Shown piece after piece: positions 24,457 to 34,330 of a DNA stretch of 64,000 nt; within the stretch, counting starts at the first letter, position 1, and each line of letters opens with the position of its first letter. Source of the stretch: Corythucha ciliata (taxonomy: Eukaryota; Arthropoda; Insecta; Hemiptera; Tingidae); contig CM075941.1 in the NCBI GenBank assembly GCA_038030265.1, positions 7,998,001 to 8,062,000 of the forward strand, read 5' to 3'. The position numbers were made by a program, and so were the translations under genes. The notes beneath the pieces are model-generated. The model worked only from the letters and a program-made list of their open reading frames with translations. It had not been told where the DNA came from and ran no database searches.

Positions 24457-24637
24457 GAAACGTGAAAAGACGACATCGGATGACCAGAACGACGGATTCC
24501 AGACTTCTCCAACTTCTTGGCCTGACGGTCACGTTGAAGAGAAGGAAGTGCCCGTACGGCACGAAACGCAACCCGTTCAGCTTGGATGTACCAAAAGTGG
24601 GCGCCTGGTGCGTGCTCCTCGTAAATTGGACTTATAA
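24457..24637 (+). pseudogene. C-terminal tail of inner BEL/Pao polyprotein
   Basis: In a frame shifted from the integrase, 24560-24637 encodes PVQLGCTKSGRLVRAPRKLD followed by a stop. A basic 'RSGR-VR-PxKLD' end is usual in BEL/Pao polyproteins, and the older copy has the same ending at 25455-25500. Confidence 0.65.
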
Positions 24638-24774
24638 TCCTCTAAAAGAAGACCGCGTATGTGCAATTGCTCATTGTCTTTTCGAATAATTGGTGTATAT
24701 TTTGTTGGAAATTTTAACTTCAATTTTAATGCTCACAGTCAGTTAGTTAAATTTCACCGTCCTCAATTTATTTA

Positions 24775-24785
24775 AGGTGGGAGAA
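24775..24785 (+). promoter_or_regulatory. Polypurine tract of the inner BEL/Pao element
   Basis: AGGTGGGAGAA lies immediately upstream of the 3' LTR. The same 11 bases precede the LTR of the older element at 25633-25643. Confidence 0.85.
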
Positions 24786-24802
24786 TGTTAAGAATCCGTT
24801 AA

Positions 24803-24840
<38 letters not shown>

Positions 24841-25026
24841 TTGAATAACGCGCGAAAATGCCCTACTCCTTTTTTTGTTTTGATATCAGCCGCGTTCAAG
24901 AGGGTTATGAGTGTGTGATCGAAAAAAAGAGAAGGATCTTTGAATTATGTTTGATAAATTACTTTTTTTATGAAAGTGTCCGTAATAAATTTCGATTTTC
25001 CGTGTATTTCGTTGTTTTTTTTAACA
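24786..25026 (+). repeat. 3' LTR of the inner BEL/Pao element (241 bp)
   Basis: Begins TGTTAAGAATCCG and ends TTAACA. It carries a (TAA)n run of about 12 units (24804-24838), against a shorter, interrupted run in the 5' LTR, which explains most of the length difference. Confidence 0.92.
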
Positions 25027-25629
25027 GCCTTAGACGACGAATAAGGTACAGACGTAGATTAAAAGAAGAACTTTGGAGACGGTTTCAGTTGGAGTATCTC
25101 GGTCTTCTTAGACCAGCCAAAGACCATAGTTCGTCATCGAAATCGAGAGAAGTCAAGACTAGTGACCTTGTGTTGGTCGGAAGTGATAACAAAAAAAGAA
25201 TCAAGTGGCCGTTGGGACGAGTTATTGAATTATTTCCGGGAAGTGACAGAAGGGTGCGTCTGGTGAAGGTTCTAACGAAAACGGGTGACATTTTACGTCC
25301 CATCCAAAGACTGTACCCCCTCGAAATATCCAGCCCACAAACTTCAGAGGACACTCCAACACAACCGGCTCCATCGCTCGACACCGACACTGATCCCGTA
25401 ACAGACGATGCCCGGCTCCGGAATCTTGTTCGACGGTTCTAAAAATACGGATGTATGCACTAGATCAGGCCGTAAAGTCCGGACTCCGGTGCGACTGGAC
25501 ATATGGAGTTGGACTTCTGGACGAGTATTCAGCATGCGCAAATTATTGCTTTCATGTTTCACGTGTTATTGGTTGCGTTGTGTCGTTTTAAATGTTTTAC
25601 TTCAAGTTAAAGTCGTGAACTTTGTTTAA
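25027..25629 (+). pseudogene. Older BEL/Pao integrase C-terminus (DUF5641) and tail
   Basis: Continuation of the gene interrupted at 19103. Directly after the duplicated GCCTT the frame reads RRRIRYRRRLKEELWRRFQL, EYLGLLRPAKDH, TSDLVLVGSDNKKRIKWPLG and ILRPIQRLYPLEIS, the DUF5641 domain that closes BEL/Pao integrases. A frame change near 25420 leads to TRSGRKVRTPVRLD, the usual basic end. About 130 bases of untranslated sequence then run to the polypurine tract. Confidence 0.85.
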
Positions 25630-25632
25630 CTT

Positions 25633-25643
25633 AGGTGGGAGAA
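25633..25643 (+). promoter_or_regulatory. Polypurine tract of the older BEL/Pao element
   Basis: AGGTGGGAGAA, identical to the tract at 24775-24785, immediately before TGTTGAGG. Confidence 0.8.
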
Positions 25644-25824
25644 TGTTGAGGACCGCCAGAAAACAGGAAAACAAAAGCCCATCTTAAAAAAGAAAAAGCG
25701 ACACACATGTTTTTCCCCTTTTTTTTTTTTTTCTGAACTACCTTTTTTTCTTCTCTCGCGAACTGTTTTTTGATTTGATTGTGAAAATAATTAATAATCG
25801 GACTAATAAAAGAAATTTACAACA
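25644..25824 (+). repeat. 3' LTR of the older BEL/Pao element (about 181 bp)
   Basis: Starts TGTTGAGGACCGCC right after the polypurine tract and is taken to end at TTTACAACA, giving TG...CA ends, with an AATAAA signal 12 bases before the end. No second copy exists in the window, so the right boundary is inferred. The sequence differs from the inner LTR, so the two elements are different BEL/Pao families. Confidence 0.65.
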
Positions 25825-28800
25825 GTCTATTTTATAAAACAAAAAATACTTTCAACGAACTATTCCCAGGTTGCAGCATGTTTGGCCCTTTTAAAAGAAA
25901 ATAAACCCGAAAAAGTCCCAAAGGGCACATAAAAAGGACTCTTCTTTATAAATAGTCGGATCAGAAAAAAGGAGAGTTTTCACCGGAAGCACGCTCGAAA
26001 GAGTTCCTAGAGAGAAAAACTTGGTATGTGGTGGAGCAGGGGCGTTGTTTGCCCCTATAGAGGTATGCATATGAAAAATCATTCAGTCACGCCATTAAGT
26101 GACAAGGCGTTTATGCCGTCCCTGTGTGAAAGTTCCCCCTCACTCAATCATTCTCTCTCTCTCACACTTTATGACGTGCGTTTAAATTTTTTTTTTTTTT
26201 TTTGGGACATTAAAGTCTCGTAACTTTTATAGGACCCCGAAAACTTCAATCATCACGGTATGGTGAGCAATTAGAGGAAAAACGGAAATATTTTGTTCTT
26301 TACTTCTATTTGTATTCATCTCTTTTGAAGGTGAGCCAGCTAAAGGAGAATGGTCGAAGAATGATGAAAACGCCGTATAATGACGCAATGCCGATCAAAA
26401 CGGAATGTTCAACGCGTTGGTAAATGAGGAGGTCGAGGAGGAGCAGCAGGGGGATCTGTGATAAAAATAAACCCTCATTATTATAAGTATTCGTGCGCTC
26501 CGCACCATCTCATTAATTAAATTTACATGGTCAATAAAACGCGCCTAAGAATTTTGCTGCCATGAACTCCTCGGATTAGAAAAAAAGAGGATTCCTATCC
26601 GAATGAATTTATTTCCTGATAAAAGTCTCCTTGATAACCAATTTTATTATGACTTAAGGTTCAACAATTACGAGTTAGTAAACCTAACAATTTTTTATTA
26701 TTTCTGATTCCTAACAAATGACTCATTTATTTCCCAGGGCTTAACCATTTTCCATATTTGTCTTCTCGTAATAAGCCACTGACATGTTGAGCTTCTTCCT
26801 ATATTCATCAACCCCCCCCCCCTCGATATTCCTCACCTCAATCATCTCCCTCTGTTTTTTTTTTTTTTTTCCGAAAGATGACTCAAGAGAGGGAAATGAT
26901 CCAGACATATGGGAACTTCAAAAGTCTCAACGTTGCGGCTCTCCTCCCCAGCTCGAGATAATCTCCAAGGAGTGTTTCCACTTTCTTTTTATAGAAACTG
27001 AGAAAAGAAGCCCCTTGACGTTGTCATTTAAAGATATATTGTGAGGTTTTTTATTGCAGGATTATAACAGTGTTAAAAGTATCAGACATTGGGGTATGAG
27101 TCGTTGAAAGATCGTATATAGGACAATCCCTGAATATATAAAATTTATATTGACTTGTTGACTTTTTCCGCATTATTTCGGCTTTATTCTTTATGAGGGA
27201 TGAGGGTCATAAAGCTTGAGTAGTTTTACGCCAACTTGTCAAATTACTTTTAAATGAAAAATCAGTGCTAATCCAAGATTACTTGTTGACAAAGCAAATT
27301 AATAGCCAATTAAAATATCAAATTTTGTATAGACAAGAACTTGAGAAGCCAGAGAGGGATCACTAATGGAGTTCACTACAATTTAGAGCGATTTTCGTAC
27401 CAAATATACTTATCGACAACTTTAGAAGGTACTTAAGATTACATTAACTAAATTAATGGATTTACCCTGTATTTTACAATGTTGTGGAATACCTTTTCAG
27501 GTTGTATAATGCACATTAATTATTTTTTTTTCCATTTTTATAATTATAAATTACCGCTTGGCACTCTACCATCATAATTTCCATTTGAACTTCTCTAGTT
27601 CTTTCAGAAATCTACGGCAACTCGCATGTTTCTCGAGGGTAGCATCCTCAGTGTTGAGCAAAGTTGCTGTAGGCTCGCTTAATGAATCTTATTATTACTT
27701 TTGAACTTGAATTATCTTCCAGATATAAAGCTTAAAGCTTCAAGGGTTCACCTAACTATGTGCTGTAGTTTGTTTTAAAAGTATTAAAGACGAGAGATTT
27801 TCATCTCCGCTCCGATTTCGGGCTCTTCTATAAATGGATAATGAAAAGGTAACACGACACGCTACTGTAATTAGAGAATGAAATCCTTAGATGTGGATTT
27901 AATTAGAGGATTATTTAGCCTTCACAGGACGTATACTTGATATGGACTTAATTTAGCCATTTACGAGACGATAATACTTCTCTAATTTGTATCAAGTAAG
28001 TATTTATTTAGAAGGGTGGTTGTAGTTACGTTGGAAAGAGCGATGTTGAGGTAATTTGGCTCGATCTTCTTCCTGGGTGGCGAGTGATACCCGTTACCCG
28101 AAAAAAAAAAATAACTATCTCGAGTTAATCATTGACTTCCTCCCCCCTTCACCATCAATCACATAGGTTTAGACTTTCCTCATCTCTTGCTGCGGCTGCT
28201 GGGTGCACTAATTTCTTCACCGCCTCATCAACTGAAGCGCTCACGAGGCTATAGTTACATTAGAGCTTTAAAAGCTAACTCAATGTGATAATCGTTTTCC
28301 TCCTTATAGAGAGGTTCAAAATGAGCCTCGCGGGGCGTTTTTCAAAACTACTGTGCGACATTTCATGTATTTAATCCACGATTTATAGAAAACTCAAGAA
28401 ACACGTGGAGTTAGCTTAGTTTGGACATACTCACGTGCCACGAACTATACACAATTATAGCCCTGCAGCCAAATATTGAAGAACATCGAATCTCCACCTA
28501 AGTTCTCACTGAGTGAAATCTCTACACTTTCACATAGTTATCCGTTGTTTTTTGGATGAATTTATCAGCCAAAAACATTCATTTGAGCCCAAAAAAGTAC
28601 GTACCAGTTGAAACATAGAAATGTCGATTGAGTCGAAAAAGTTAATTCATTTGACCAAAAACTGATGGTTTCACCTGCTGAATGCAAAAGCGTTTGCCAC
28701 TTTTTATACTGCTCCGTCAAAAACTGATGCTTATGTCCATCCATCCTTTATTTTATTTTTTGCCCAGGGATTTGTGAGATAGAATTGTCAGTTCTTGGCC

Positions 28801-28923
28801 TGCAGGACATACTGGCCGACTTCCTGGCTAACTAAACTCCTCGTTGGTTACCAGATCCAGGGCTGTGGCGCAGGGGCGCATCCAAGTCTTTGATCTAGGG
28901 GTGCGCAGCTTCACTGGCGTGAA
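25825..28923. other. 3.1 kb AT-rich, no gene recognised
   Basis: Contains T-runs near 26190 and 26858, a C-run at 26811-26822 and many short AT-rich stretches. No ORF above 86 codons occurs and none shows a domain. I see no transposon ends or RNA gene. Confidence 0.5.
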
Positions 28924-28925
28924 TA

Positions 28926-29222
28926 GGGAGTTATTGCATAACCGTCTGACGGTTAACGTTAACGGTTATGTGACGTCATGATAAGCGTAAATTTCAAATT
29001 TCGAGTTTAAGCGTTAGTCACAAACGTTTAAAGAGCAGTATGAGGAGGAGTTTTATTAATTTATTTGAAGCAATTAAGTGCATCTGTGCCCTACCATGTG
29101 TTCATATTTTAGCGCAACTACTATTTGCAGTAACTCTTTTTCCACCAATACAAACAGCTACGCTTATGCTGACGTCACGTAACCGTAAACGTCAAGCGTC
29201 AGACGGCTATGCAATAACTCCC
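28926..29222. mobile_element. 297 bp MITE with about 64 bp terminal inverted repeats
   Basis: Left end GGGAGTTATTGCATAACCGT and the reverse complement of the right end, GGGAGTTATTGCATAGCCGT, continue to match with few differences for about 64 bases. Both flanks are TA (28924-28925 and 29223-29224), as for Tc1/mariner-like insertions. The interior has no transposase. The superfamily call rests on the TA flanks only. Confidence 0.8.
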
Positions 29223-29394
29223 TAATGTCAGATGCCAGTCCATTGACCATTAATCACATTGGGAGATTGCTTGGGGGGGGGGGGGCTTATGTGAAGGTTG
29301 CCACGATGTTAACTGCAGTTAATGGTTTCAGGAAGTCTGGTTTATATCCATGCAATCGTTACGCGCTCACTGATCTTGACTTCATTGCTCCATC

Positions 29395-30028
29395 ATAGGA
29401 TGGTTCTGAGGACTGCTCCCCAACTGATGAAACCCTCAGCCCCCCAAATAACAATCAAGTAGGTCATGATAATTCTAGTCGGATTGGGTTGTCCCCAGAT
29501 GTGGACAGCAACAACTGCAAGTCACCCTTTGTTCTGCCACCAGAGATTTCGCCCTTACCCTCTCAACAGCCCAAAGCGTCAACATCTCGCACAGGAAAGG
29601 CATCGATGATCACTTCTTCACCTTGAAAAAAATCTCTTGAGGAAAAACAAAGGATAAAAGCAGTCAAAGTCCAAAACGGAAGAGGAAGACCAAAAAAATA
29701 TTCAGCCGCAAAAAAGGAGTTGTTTTCTAAGGGACCCAAAGCAAAAACAACTAAGCTGAAGAAAAAGAACGTCAGCGAATCAAGCGACGAGGACAGCCTT
29801 GATGAAGATGACCTTCCAGTGGATGACGAGGATAACGACCTCTCATTGGGCGATTCTGATGAAGATGCGGAAGACGACGTTGAGTGTGCTCTGTGTTCCT
29901 CCAAGTATGCTGAGGACTGTAGGGGGGAAAAATGGGCCCGATGCGTCCAATGTTATCGTTGGGCTCATGAAGAGTGTGGAAATTTGAGGGGAAACATGTT
30001 TTTATGCTCACCATGTGGAGATTTGTGA
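29395..30028 (+). pseudogene. pogo/Tigger-type transposase C-terminus with PHD-like finger
   Basis: The reading frame runs from an apparent splice acceptor (CATCATAG before GATGGTTCTGAGG, about 29398) through a Ser/Pro-rich part. Then comes SRTGKASMITSSP, which matches the 'GKATIITSSPYK' motif that follows the DDE domain in pogo/Tigger transposases. The next codon is TGA (29624-29626) where a Tyr codon is expected. Beyond it the frame stays open: basic KNGRGRPKK-type segment, two very acidic tracts, then CALC-x(n)-CRGEKWARCVQCYRWAHEEC and FLCSPC, a PHD-like Cys/His finger seen at the C-terminus of many such insect proteins. The DDE catalytic part is not in the window, so this is a 3' terminal exon or fragment. 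Confidence 0.7.
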
Positions 30029-32190
30029 ATAACGTTTTATTTTTCAATGTTTTTATTCTAGTTTTTGATCGTGATTTCGCTATATTTGGTTACAGGTTTT
30101 AATTAAAAATGTATAACGTTTTTTCGAGTTTTATTACAATTTCTTACCTAGGTAAGAAATTCTCAGTGAAGCCATCTTTGGGTTGAGACCCATTTAATAT
30201 ATTTTCTGGATACAAGGATCAGCATTAACGTGTAAAAGCGGGCGAAATAGCTGAGTTTTCTGCGAAAATTCGCTTAAAAACCCCAATGGGTCCAGATATG
30301 GCACTAGTGCCATATTAGGAACACCACGTGGTTTATTATTAGGAACCCCTTTTTTAAAAGGCGGAAAATGACATTTTTGAGAAATGCTTTTTTTGCTACC
30401 AGTGTAACAGAATTTTCACCTAATTGACCCAAGAACCTGATGGAGCAATAGTAGACCTACAACCGGAGATTCTTGGTTTGATGATTTAAGGCCATTAGGT
30501 ACCCCAAAATGTGGTCCAAAAAAAGGTGTACCGTATTAGGGCACTTTACCCTATATTCGGGGATCCGAAGCTAGAAATCCGTCATCAGGAACTGCATTTG
30601 CTCAGAAACTGTCACTATCTGTCAAAAACTAGATCTCAGCTGGACACCTGTCGTTTGTATCCTTCTATTCCGAACTTTCAGTCCACAAACTGACAGATAA
30701 CTCCCCTTCCCCTCAGAAAGTGTTACTTTTGGAAATATACTTTTAGTTTTGGTCCGCGGCATGGACGATGCAAGCTCCCCCCGGAGCTGGCATTTCCATC
30801 ACACCATAAGTCTGCCTGGTGCAGGTGGCAAACACATCTGACCAACCCTCATCCTAACGAGTAGGTACACCAAAACCGGATTTCTAGCTAGCCAAAACCT
30901 GGCAATTTATATTTTTTTAAAAGCAAAGACTCGCGAAATTTGGATTTTTACGAAGCCAAAAATTGGGAAGAAAAAAAAGGTTTTTAGTGAGCCAAATTGT
31001 GAATCAAATCATTTTAATGAGGCAAATCCAAGCAATTGTAGTTTGAACAAGCCAATACCCACGAAATAGTGGGTTTTAGGTGAGAAAATGGTTTTCTGTA
31101 ACAAACAAACCCCGAAAAATTGGCGTTTTGGCTATAGTCCCACTAAGTCTGCGCTCTCAAGTCTATAAGGAAGGGCAAATGGCCCCCTCTGGCTATGCCC
31201 ATGCTGTGGCCCCTGGGTTCTTGTGCACTGAGAAAAAAGACGTGAACCGAAGCCATTGCCTGATCAACCGAAGGGCTTTTCGGCTGACCGGTTTTTTTTT
31301 TTTTTTTTTTTTTCAGGCGGGTTTGACCCGTTCTTCGTGGAGAATTCACCCGAATGACGAATTTATGAGCCGAAAATTTCTGGACAGCCCTGTCAAGCCG
31401 ATACCCGTCTGGACTGCGCGTCCATGATCAGCAACGAGCCCTCTATTTTTTGAACACCCTGAAACCCGTTGTTGCTCTCTCCACTTATTAAATTGTACTT
31501 TACGAAACCGGTTTTCAAACCATCAGGTCCATCTTCTGTGACTTGATTTTTGTGACTGATAATTACATCACAATCCAAATGAATTTGAAAAAAAAAAACA
31601 TGTTGGTATCCCAACTGCTTGTTTGCGCATTAGACAATAGGCTGTTTTTTTTTGTTTTTTTGTTGTTGTTGTTGTTGTTGTTTTTTTAAATAAAATATAA
31701 ATTCATTAAGATTGTGATTAATCATCTAGTTTTTCGTTGATCCTTTTACCATCCTTTTGAGGTACCTTTTACTAATTACCTACTAATTAATTAAATTCAA
31801 CTCTCCATTTTCCTAATTTGGTACCTATTTCTATCCAGGCTGGACACGGTAAACCCGAGTGCACAACCTACGCTGGTAGGCATACAATGGAGGAAGGAAT
31901 ATACTAGAGGATGCTCCCCCACCCATCCAGAGCCATGTAAGGGAGCCAAAAATAATCACTATTAGGCGTGGCCAGAAAATAGAAATTTCCAGTCGTATGT
32001 GAAATTCAGCGCAATTCCCGTTTGAAATCATGAAAAGAGCCAAAATTGGGACTGTGCGGCCCATACCTACACTTAGAAGTAAAGGCACGGGCGATGGAGG
32101 CATGCTGTAATCTGGGCCAGGGAGCGGGAGATTGGACATAAGAGTACAGCGCCTATCACCCGGATGAAGAGTGATAAAATATTAAAGCGG
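30029..32190. other. No gene recognised; repeats and a TTG microsatellite
   Basis: At 30880-31100 'gccaaaa', 'cgaaatt' and 'gtgggtttt' words recur, resembling the words of satellite B. A T-run lies at 31292-31312 and a (TTG)n run at about 31661-31682. The text 'agtctataaggaagggcaaatg' near 31160 resembles 60955-60975 inside repeat R. No coding evidence. Confidence 0.45.
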
Positions 32191-32205
32191 CTGGACTTAA
32201 AGAGG

Positions 32206-33610
32206 TCAGTTGAAGTCAAAGTGTGCAGTAGGGAGAAGCTTGAGATCCGAGAGGGGGGGGGGCACTCTGAACTGTTACGCAGATGGCTCGAAACTAGAAA
32301 CAGGGGCGACCGGGCTGGGGGTTTGGAAACCCGAGCTTAGGTGTAGAGGACTTCCGTTCCCTTGGGAACTGTGCTACGGTGTTTCAGGCGGAGGTCACGG
32401 CGATCACGGATTGCCTATTGGAACTCATGAGGAAACACGTGAGGTTCAAAAATGTTAGGGTATGACACGGACAGTCAGAAAGCTCTAGAAGCCGTCGCAA
32501 AGCCAGTGGGTGGCTCGGCTGAGGTGCAGGAACTGGGGAACAGCAGCTTAGCGTGGATCCCAGTCTATCGAGGTTTTGAGGGTAATTAGAGGTCGGACAT
32601 GCTAGCAAAAAGAGGAGCCTCACTGTGCTCTATGGGACTGGGAGCCGTCCATGGCGATCTCAAAAACGGTGGGGAATAGTGATGCATGAGAACGAGACCG
32701 AGACTTACTCATCTCGGTCTCGGTCTCGGTCATTAGCAAGATGATCTCGGTCTCGTAGTTAAAAAGTCGGTCTCGTCTCGAAAGTCCCGGTCTCGTCTCG
32801 AAAGTCTCGGTCTTATGACAAAAGGTGGATAGGGGGGGGGATCAAAATCCTTCTTCCTCCCACGGTTCACCCCCGCCACCTACCCACCCATATGTTTAAA
32901 GTGATTTTGACAGATCCCCTGTTACCTCACCCTCACCGTTAGCTGGTGGTCGGCTATGGAGCATTTAATTTATAACCCCTCCCCCCCTTCAAGTGAATTC
33001 AGCAGAAATCCCCCCCTGGAGCTGGTCAAATCCCTTTCAATTTAGGAGGTGAGTGGGGTGGGAAGGTAGTGGGGGTGTATATGAGGAGGGGGAGGGATTT
33101 CAATTACCTCCCTCTGAGAGAGATCCCAGATCCGCCCTTGGCCACTACAAGTACACATTTTGTGGGCCAAAATGCCCACAAAATTTTGTAAGGTTGTAAG
33201 GTAAGGAGGGTTTTCGACCCCCCTCCCCCTTTAAAAGGTCTCCGACTCGCCCTTTCATGCTTGATGCTATATGTGTAGGTCACAGTATTCCAAACTTGAG
33301 AAATTAGAGGCACGCTATTTCTGCACGAAACGAACCGAATGCGGGCCGGTCTTCGGTCCGGGCTAAAGACCCAAACCGGTCTCCGGAGAGGGGAGCATTA
33401 GATTGGGTTCATTTGTTGTGTAAAAAGATCTATACTGGCACTATATGCATCGTGCTTTTTGGATCGCACCGAGACCGACACTTTTTCTCGGTCTCGGTGC
33501 ATCACTAGTGGGGAAAGGTCAGATCAAAATTTGGGCAAACAGCCTTGTCATTACAGGTTGTGGAATGCAATGGCGGCATGCAGGCAAGCAAGGTCATGTT
33601 TTTAAGGGTA
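32206..33610 (+). pseudogene. LINE RNase H domain remnant, split by a hAT element
   Basis: 32270-32340 encodes LNCYADGSKLETGATGLGVW, the first motif of the RNase H found in I/R1/LOA/Jockey-type LINEs. A frameshift gives CATVFQAEVTAITDCLLELM (motif with the catalytic Glu), another DSQKALEAVAKP, and then SLAWIPVYRGFEGN and SDMLAKRGAS, the C-terminal motif. At 32676 the sequence is interrupted by the hAT-like element. After 33515 the same GC-rich LINE text resumes with WNAMAACRQA, like the 'W....GCRQAK' that follows RNase H in these LINEs. At least three frameshifts are present. RT and endonuclease are absent. Confidence 0.7.
32677..33507. mobile_element. 831 bp hAT-like non-autonomous element (TSD GTGGGGAA)
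   Basis: Ends are TAGTGATGCATGAGAACGAG and, reversed, TAGTGATGCACCGAGACCGA. They are flanked by an exact 8-bp duplication GTGGGGAA (32669-32676 and 33508-33515). An 8-bp duplication with TAGTGATGCA-like termini is the hAT signature. Subterminal DNA on both sides repeats 'ctcggtctcggtctcg'. There is no transposase ORF; the interior includes G/C-runs and a 'agatccgccctt' motif near 33130. Confidence 0.9.
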
Positions 33611-33653
33611 TGAGACAGGGAGCTGATCCCTTGCAGTGCGACTGCCAAAAGGC

Positions 33654-33726
33654 GTCACCATGGCGCAATTGGCAGCGTCCTGGACTAGCAATCCAAAGGT
33701 GGTGGGTTCAAATCCTGCCGGGGAGC
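33654..33726 (+). tRNA. tRNA-like gene, anticodon AGC by position; possible pseudogene or SINE head
   Basis: An A box (TGGCGCAATTGG, 33661-33672) and a B box (GGTTCAAATCC, 33705-33715) are correctly spaced, and a T-run (33730-33736) could terminate RNA polymerase III. The anticodon loop is CTAGCAA (33685-33691), so the anticodon would be AGC (Ala). The body, with GGCGCAA and AATCCAAAGGTGGTGGGTTC, looks more like eukaryotic tRNA-Arg or tRNA-Trp. The T stem and most of the anticodon stem pair, but the acceptor stem (33654-33660 with 33719-33725) pairs at only about four of seven positions. A degenerate tRNA or tRNA-derived repeat is at least as likely as a working gene. Confidence 0.5.
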
Positions 33727-33784
33727 CCATTTTTTTCTCGAAACTCAAATCGTGACGGGCTTTGCCCCTCCATCGTCGTCCGGA

Positions 33785-34330
33785 TGATTTTTCTCTCAAG
33801 TTTAGCAGCAATAAATCATCGCTTTATCTCAATTTTAAATTGGAATTGGCATTTTTCTGTTTTGGACCTATATAATTAACTGTTTGACCTATAATTACCG
33901 CTTTTGGTCAATTTTATCAACGTGTTGCCGATTCTGTCGTATTGATCCACGAATTAGCATTTTTCTCTATTTTACCTGCGAATGAGCACTTACTCTCGGT
34001 TTTAGCCTTGAATTAGAGCTCCTTCTTGAGTTCAGCTGAGACTAAGCGCTTTAAGTCCATGGAATTCGGGACTTGAGTGATTTTTCTCAGTTTTAGCCAC
34101 TTGGCTCAGATAGATTCGCGAATTAGCGCTTTTTGCTTCAATTTTGGCCAAGTTTTCTCAGTTATTGCCATTACCATTTTTTTTTTTTCAATTTAGTCGA
34201 GTTGCGTGCTCTCATTACTAGCTGGGTGTTCTATGAGCGATTGCTCACTGTTTTTTATCAATTTTTAGCCGCAAATTAGTGGTTTTTTCCGCCGTTTGTT
34301 CTGAATTGGCGCTTTTGTTTATTCGTAGTA
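33785..34330. repeat. Satellite A array (third copy)
   Basis: Diverged units with 'gcgaattagcgctttt', 'ctcaattttaaattgg' and 'gccgcaaattagtgg', same family as 1045-1990 and 10845-12690. Confidence 0.8.

Larger units (their letters stand above)
19104..25026 (+). mobile_element. Full-length BEL/Pao retrotransposon, LTR to LTR
   Basis: A 5.9 kb element with LTRs that start TG and end CA (19104-19331 and 24786-25026), a primer-binding site just inside the 5' LTR, a polypurine tract before the 3' LTR, and gag, protease, RT, RNase H and integrase in BEL/Pao order. The flanking target duplication is GCCTT (19099-19103 and 25027-25031); 5 bp is usual for this group. It lies in sense orientation inside the integrase gene of an older BEL/Pao element. 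The LTRs differ by only a few substitutions plus a TAA microsatellite, but the coding region is full of frameshifts and small deletions. Confidence 0.92.
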
